From an uncultured Prevotella sp. (GTDB lineage: Bacteria; Bacteroidota; Bacteroidia; Bacteroidales; Bacteroidaceae): a DNA stretch of 10,311 nucleotides. The number at the start of each line of letters is the position of its first letter. Within the stretch, counting starts at the first letter, position 1. Location of the stretch: contig USQD01000053.1 in assembly GCA_900556795.1 (NCBI GenBank), positions 1 through 10,311 of the forward strand, read 5' to 3'. The position numbers and the translations under genes are program-made. Below, piece by piece: positions 7,018 through 10,311 of the stretch. A model generated the notes under the pieces. The model saw only the letters and a list, made by a program, of their open reading frames with translations. It was not told the DNA's origin and searched no databases.

Positions 7018-7919
7018 AAAAGAATAAATGGATGTTGATGGGTGCCGGAGCTGCCATGATGCTGATGGCTGCTTGCGGAACCAGCAGACAGGTACAGGGA
7101 ACCGGCAAGGTTGATGCCGGCAAGCAGCAGACATCTGTCAAGGCAGACGAGCAGGGTGAAAGCTTCAGCCAGCGTGCTTTCCTGCAGATGGTTTCGGATA
7201 ATCAGGTCTACGCCAAGGATATTGTGGGCAAGATGGATTTCACCATCCTGATGGGAGACAAGGAAGTGAGCGTTCCTGCCAAGTTGAGCATGCGCAAGGA
7301 CCAGCTGGTGCGTATCCAGATCTTCATGCCTTTCCTGGGCAGTGAGTTGGGACGTCTCGAGTTTGCTCCTGATTATGTGTTGATTCTGGACCGTTATCAC
7401 AAGCAGTATGTCAAGGCAGACTATACGCAGGTGGATTTCCTGAAGAAGCAGGGCATCTCGTTCTATACCTTGCAGGCGTTGTTCTGGAATCAGCTGATTC
7501 TGCCGGGCGAAAAGGAGGTGACCAAGTCAAATCTCAAGAAGTTTGACGTCAACCTGAATGCTGCCGGCAACGAGGTTCCGGTAACCGTCAAGAATGGCTA
7601 TATGACCTATGCCTGGAATACCAGCCGCGAGAACGGGCGCATCACATCGGCTGATGTCAACTATCAGAGCTCGCAGCATGGCACATCCCGTCTGCATGTA
7701 GACTATAGCAAGTTCAAGAGTGTGGGCGTGAAGATGTTTCCGGCAACACAGGTGATGTCGTTTATGACTACTGCAACCCAGAAGAAGCAGGAAATGAAAC
7801 TTATCCTCAATCTCAACGAGGTGAAGACAGATAGTAACTGGAGTACTCAGACCGAAATTTCAAAGAAATACAAGCAGGTTTCGCCTGAAGAAGCACTTCG
7901 CAAAATTATGAGTATCTGA
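7014..7919 (+). CDS. DUF4292-type lipoprotein, LolB-like in pattern
   Basis: This 301-residue protein begins with a lipoprotein signal (MKKNKWMLMG...MMLMAAC), with C21 as the probable lipidated residue. C21 is followed by GTSRQ, with no Asp at +2. The mature part resembles the DUF4292 family, found in Bacteroidota next to an EnvC homologue. Residues about 67-140 follow the plan of LolA/LolB lipoprotein carriers: a GKMDFTI strand, then KLSMRKDQLVRIQIFMPFLGSELGRLEFAPDYVLILDRYHKQYVKADY, with the 'pfLG.El.rl' turn and a closing 'v.l.dr....Y....' segment. This suggests a hydrophobic half-barrel that binds lipid or acyl chains, but that is inference from pattern, not a search. It overlaps the TPR gene by four bases and the EnvC gene by one. 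Membrane anchoring is likely; the exact function is not established. Confidence 0.75.
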   Translation: MKKNKWMLMGAGAAMMLMAACGTSRQVQGTGKVDAGKQQTSVKADEQGESFSQRAFLQMVSDNQVYAKDIVGKMDFTILMGDKEVSVPAKLSMRKDQLVRIQIFMPFLGSELGRLEFAPDYVLILDRYHKQYVKADYTQVDFLKKQGISFYTLQALFWNQLILPGEKEVTKSNLKKFDVNLNAAGNEVPVTVKNGYMTYAWNTSRENGRITSADVNYQSSQHGTSRLHVDYSKFKSVGVKMFPATQVMSFMTTATQKKQEMKLILNLNEVKTDSNWSTQTEISKKYKQVSPEEALRKIMSI

Positions 7920-9664
7920 TGAAACGTATCCTATTATTAATGATGGCTCTGGTATTCTCGCTGGCTCCCTATGCCCAGAAACAGGTGCAGAAGAAGCGAC
8001 CGGTAAGAAAGACCGCAGTGGCTGCCAAGCCTCAGCACAGAAATAAAAGACCGGTGAAGCATTCTGCCCCTACCAGGGCAGAACGCAAGGCGGCTACCTA
8101 CAGCAATGCTTCTATCCGAGGATTGCAGGGACAGCGTGCGTCTATCCAGAAGAAAATCAAGGAGCAGGAACAGGCACTCCGCAGGAATCAGGCAGATGTG
8201 AAGAAGCGACTGGAAGACCTGATGATATTGAACGGTGAGATAGACCAGCGTCAGAAGAAGATTGATGGCATCCAGAAGGATATTCATCATATCGACGGAA
8301 ATATCGGTATCCTGCAGGCGCAGCTGAAAACCCTTCAGCAGCAGTTGCAGGACCGCAAGAACAAGTATATCCGTTCCATGCGCTATATGAGCCGTCATCA
8401 TACGGTACAGGACAAGCTGATGTTCATCTTTAGTGCCAAGAATCTGACACAGATGTATCGCCGCCTTTCCTTCATCCGCCAGTATTCTTCCTATCAGAAG
8501 GTGCAGGGCGAGGCTGTAAAGGCTAAGCAGAAGCAGGTGAACGAGAAGCACCAGCAGTTGCAGCATGTTAAGGGACATAAGAACACCTTATTATATAAGG
8601 GTAAGCAGGAGAAGACGGCATTGGAAGGTAAGCAGACCCAGCAGCAGGAAATGGTGCAGGGACTGCAGAAACAGCAGAAGACCATTCAGGCTGTGATTGC
8701 CGACCAGCGTCAGAAAGATGCGGCAATCAATGCCCAGATTGACCGTTTGATTGCCCAGGAAGTAGCCAAGGCTCGTGCCCGTGCTGCTGCCGAGGCTAAG
8801 AAGAAGGCTGCTGCAGCTGCTGCCGCCAAGAAACGTGCTGAGGAATTGGCGCGTAAGAAGGCTGCTGCCGAGGCTGCTGCCAGGGAGAATGCCCGTCGTA
8901 TAGCCGAAGCCAAGGCGCGTGAAGCTGCTGCCGAGGCGGCAAGAAGAAAGGCTGCCGAAGAGGCAAGGCAGGCTGCTGAGGCTGCAAGAAAGGCTCAGGA
9001 AGAAGCGGCTGCTCAGGCTGAAGCGAAGGCGAAGGCAAAAGCGCAGGCTAAGGCGCGTGCTGCTGCCGAGGCTGCCCAGCGTGCTGCTGCAGAACAGGCG
9101 GCACGTCAGGCTGCTGCTGAACAGGCGGCAAGAAAGGCTGAAGCTGAACGAAGGGCTGCTGAGTTGAAGGCTAAGGCGGACGAGGAGCGCCAGGCTCGTG
9201 AGATTGCTGCTGCCAAGAAGGAGGCGCAGGAGGCGGCTACCTTGAGTTCGGTAGACCGTATGCTGAGTGGCGGATTCGAGGCAAACCGTGGTCGTCTGCC
9301 AATGCCTATTAGCGGCGGTTATCGCATCGTCAGCCATTTCGGACAGTATAATGTACAGGGCTTGAAGGGTGTTACCCTCGACAATAAGGGTATCAACATT
9401 CAGGGCAAACCGGGTTGTGTGGCTCGCAGCATCTACGATGGTGAGGTGAGTGCCGTATTCGGATACGGTGGCATGTGGAATGTATTGGTTCGTCATGGTG
9501 CCTACATCTCGGTATATTGTAACCTGAAATCGGTCAGCGTTCATAAGGGACAGAAAGTAAGTACCCGCCAGGCATTGGGTGCCGTGGGTTCTGACAACAT
9601 CCTCCAGTTCCAGCTTCGCAAGGAGACTGCCAAGCTCAACCCAGAGGCTTGGTTGGGAAGATAA
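7919..9664 (+). CDS. EnvC-type murein hydrolase activator with degenerate LytM/M23 domain
   Basis: EnvC-like proteins activate periplasmic N-acetylmuramoyl-L-alanine amidases that split septal peptidoglycan. This 581-residue protein has a signal peptide (cut near PYA^QK, residue 19), a basic linker, a long coiled coil (about 58-255, 'IQKKIKEQEQALRRNQADVKKRLEDL...'), an Ala/Lys/Glu-rich helical stretch (about 281-440), and a C-terminal M23 fold (458-581, GRLPMPISGGYRIVSHFG to NPEAWLGR). The zinc site is lost: the HxGxD position reads N489-K-G-I-N493, YxHL reads YCNL, and the HLHFE-like motif reads ILQFQ (561-565). It should therefore be a non-catalytic activator rather than a peptidase. E. coli EnvC has about 419 residues; the extra length here is mainly the 160-residue Ala-rich segment. 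The start ATG overlaps the DUF4292 stop by one base (TGATG). Confidence 0.92.
   Translation: MKRILLLMMALVFSLAPYAQKQVQKKRPVRKTAVAAKPQHRNKRPVKHSAPTRAERKAATYSNASIRGLQGQRASIQKKIKEQEQALRRNQADVKKRLEDLMILNGEIDQRQKKIDGIQKDIHHIDGNIGILQAQLKTLQQQLQDRKNKYIRSMRYMSRHHTVQDKLMFIFSAKNLTQMYRRLSFIRQYSSYQKVQGEAVKAKQKQVNEKHQQLQHVKGHKNTLLYKGKQEKTALEGKQTQQQEMVQGLQKQQKTIQAVIADQRQKDAAINAQIDRLIAQEVAKARARAAAEAKKKAAAAAAAKKRAEELARKKAAAEAAARENARRIAEAKAREAAAEAARRKAAEEARQAAEAARKAQEEAAAQAEAKAKAKAQAKARAAAEAAQRAAAEQAARQAAAEQAARKAEAERRAAELKAKADEERQAREIAAAKKEAQEAATLSSVDRMLSGGFEANRGRLPMPISGGYRIVSHFGQYNVQGLKGVTLDNKGINIQGKPGCVARSIYDGEVSAVFGYGGMWNVLVRHGAYISVYCNLKSVSVHKGQKVSTRQALGAVGSDNILQFQLRKETAKLNPEAWLGR
8760..9240 (+). repeat. 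Ala-rich low-complexity coding repeat inside the EnvC gene
   Basis: About 160 codons are dominated by Ala, Lys, Arg, Glu and Gln. The unit GCTGCTGCCGAGGC recurs at 8783, 8861, 8924 and 9059, at spacings of 78, 63 and 135 bases, all multiples of three, so gain or loss of units keeps the frame. The encoded segment has no Pro or Gly and should be one long helix. Confidence 0.8.
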
Positions 9665-9727
9665 ATGCATGAATATTATGCAGCCGGTAGTGTTTTTACT
9701 GCCTGGTTGCTGTAGATGATAGAAATG

Positions 9728-9764
9728 AAACCTCCAATCGATTGGTTCGATTGGAGGTTTTTTA
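9728..9764 (+). terminator. strong intrinsic terminator of the dut-envC operon
   Basis: A perfect 13-base inverted repeat (9728-9740 with 9748-9760, core CCTCCAATCG/CGATTGGAGG) encloses a 7-base loop and runs straight into six T. It lies 64 bases after the EnvC stop. With an A-run on its left side it could also act on the other strand. Confidence 0.92.
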
Positions 9765-10236
9765 TTGCTTGCTAAAGAGGTGGTTACTGGCATTTTTTTC
9801 AGTAAATGGTTCACGTGGTAGCGTGATAGATAAGGCTGAGGATCTTCAGAAAATATCTGAAGGCTTTGGTGTGTTTGGTAACTATAAAGAAGCTGAAAGC
9901 CAGGAGTTTGGTTCTAATTGGTTCAACAATGTGAAGGTAACTTATTCTAGTCAAGATATAAAGTGGACATATTCTCCTGTTAAGTATTGGTTACCACAAG
10001 GCCATATTGATTTCTTGGCTTATGCTACGAATCAGACAAAGGATAATATCTCTAGTACAAATAATAAAGTGAAATTCCAATTTGCTCATGCTTTGTCTAG
10101 ACTTGGTTATACTGTAGCTGATAAATTTTATGTTATCGTAGAGTACACTATAAAAGACTATAATGGTGTAACGACACCAATGAAAAATACGGTTTATCAG
10201 AAACTTGAAAAGAACTTCGAGCAGGGTAAGGCTTAG
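9742..10236 (+). pseudogene. fimbrillin-like (FimA/Mfa-type pilin) fragment
   Basis: The open frame from 9742 to TAG at 10234-10236 can start only at a TTG inside the terminator loop. It has no ATG until near its end, no signal peptide and no lipobox. Recognisable homology starts at about 9793-9811 with SVNGSRGSVID, followed by FGVFGNYK, WTYSPVKYW, the 'IDFLAYA' strand and FQFAHALSRLGY, all familiar from fimbrillin-family surface pilins of Prevotella and Bacteroides. It then passes to YQKLEKNFEQGKA, a motif normally near the C-terminus of such proteins, so much of the middle (usually over 100 residues) is absent. Base composition is visibly more AT-rich than the preceding operon. I read it as a 5'-truncated, internally deleted fimbrillin, either a decayed gene, a silent cassette or an assembly chimera. 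The alternative is an ordinary hypothetical protein, which I think unlikely. Confidence 0.6.
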
Positions 10237-10311
10237 CATGCTTTAGCCCGTTTGGCATTTGATATCACAGTCAATCAGCAATTAGAGAAAAATGGTGCTG
10301 TGGTAAAAGTT
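10237..10311 (+). pseudogene. second fimbrillin-like segment, cut by the contig end
   Basis: Directly after the TAG, the same frame stays open for 25 codons to the end: HALARLAFDITV, then NQQLEKNGAVVKV. It repeats in diverged form the HALSRLGYTV block found 150 bases earlier (10087). In fimbrillins this block lies in the middle of the protein, so it should not follow the FEQGKA motif. It is a piece of a related but different fimbrillin sequence, with no end in view. Confidence 0.45.

Noticed and set aside
4993..7134. Very long open frame on the minus strand (about 713 codons) opposite the TPR gene
   Set aside because: It lies antisense to a clear TPR protein, and its translation is rich in His/Leu/Ile/Arg with no domain, signal or plausible start. 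It is a by-product of codon choice on the plus strand.
8760..9240. Tandem-repeat or CRISPR-like array
   Set aside because: The recurring GCTGCTGCCGAGGC units are irregularly spaced, in frame, and encode an Ala-rich helix within one intact gene. There is no repeat-spacer layout.
9670..9715. Weak inverted repeats (GCAT...ATGC; CAGCC...GGTTGCTG) between the EnvC stop and the terminator
   Set aside because: The stems are short or mismatched, and a far stronger terminator follows at 9728, so a separate function is not supported.
9742..9792. N-terminal extension of the fimbrillin frame starting at TTG 9742
   Set aside because: The proposed start sits in the terminator loop, has no ribosome-binding site, and its residues do not form a signal peptide. 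It is most likely non-coding sequence that happens to stay open.
8591..9814. Long minus-strand open frame opposite the EnvC gene, Ser/Leu-rich
   Set aside because: It mirrors the Ala-rich repeat and M23 domain on the other strand and crosses the terminator. The low-complexity Leu/Ser content comes from the GCTGCT-type repeats.

Overview
The window looks like a complete draft contig from a member of the Bacteroidota, most probably a gut Prevotella/Segatella (P. copri-like). The basis is the gene content (a small ECF sigma / short anti-sigma / Spy-like trio, a DUF4292 lipoprotein beside an EnvC homologue, a fimbrillin-like sequence), the promoter shape (TTTG-N19-TATTTTTG), and moderate GC with A-rich leader sequences. 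The genus is judged from protein style; no search was run. The first 71 bases are not biological. They are an Illumina P7/TruSeq index adapter in reverse-complement orientation, so the organism's sequence begins at about base 72.

Left part (72-1698): a three-gene stress-type operon encoding an ECF sigma factor, a single-pass membrane protein that is probably its anti-sigma factor, and a secreted LTxxQ (Spy/CpxP-like) protein. The non-coding gap that follows (1699-2087) holds the relic of an insertion sequence. It consists of imperfect terminal inverted repeats, a promoter-like left end and only the last ~85 codons of a transposase. Next is a secreted glycoside-hydrolase-5-like protein (2088-3098) whose usual nucleophile position appears to be alanine.

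Middle (3196-5139): dgt (dGTP triphosphohydrolase, minus strand) and dut (dUTPase, plus strand) are divergent. Each has its own Bacteroidota -7 element in the shared 168-base spacer. Together they trim the dGTP and dUTP pools.

Right part (4702-9664): dut leads a tightly packed operon, dut - TPR protein - DUF4292 lipoprotein - EnvC-type murein hydrolase activator, with 18-base, 4-base-overlap and 1-base-overlap junctions, closed by a strong intrinsic terminator at 9728-9764. The last three products all act in the envelope. The EnvC homologue has lost its zinc ligands, as expected for an activator of amidases, and carries an unusually long Ala/Lys/Glu helical segment.

Right end (about 9790-10311): AT-rich sequence encoding a fimbrillin-like (FimA/Mfa-type pilin) fragment. 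It has no ATG start and no signal peptide, is interrupted by TAG, and then continues in the same frame with a second copy of a segment already present 150 bases earlier. It is either a rearranged or silent fimbrillin cassette or a chimeric contig end. No rRNA, tRNA or CRISPR was seen.
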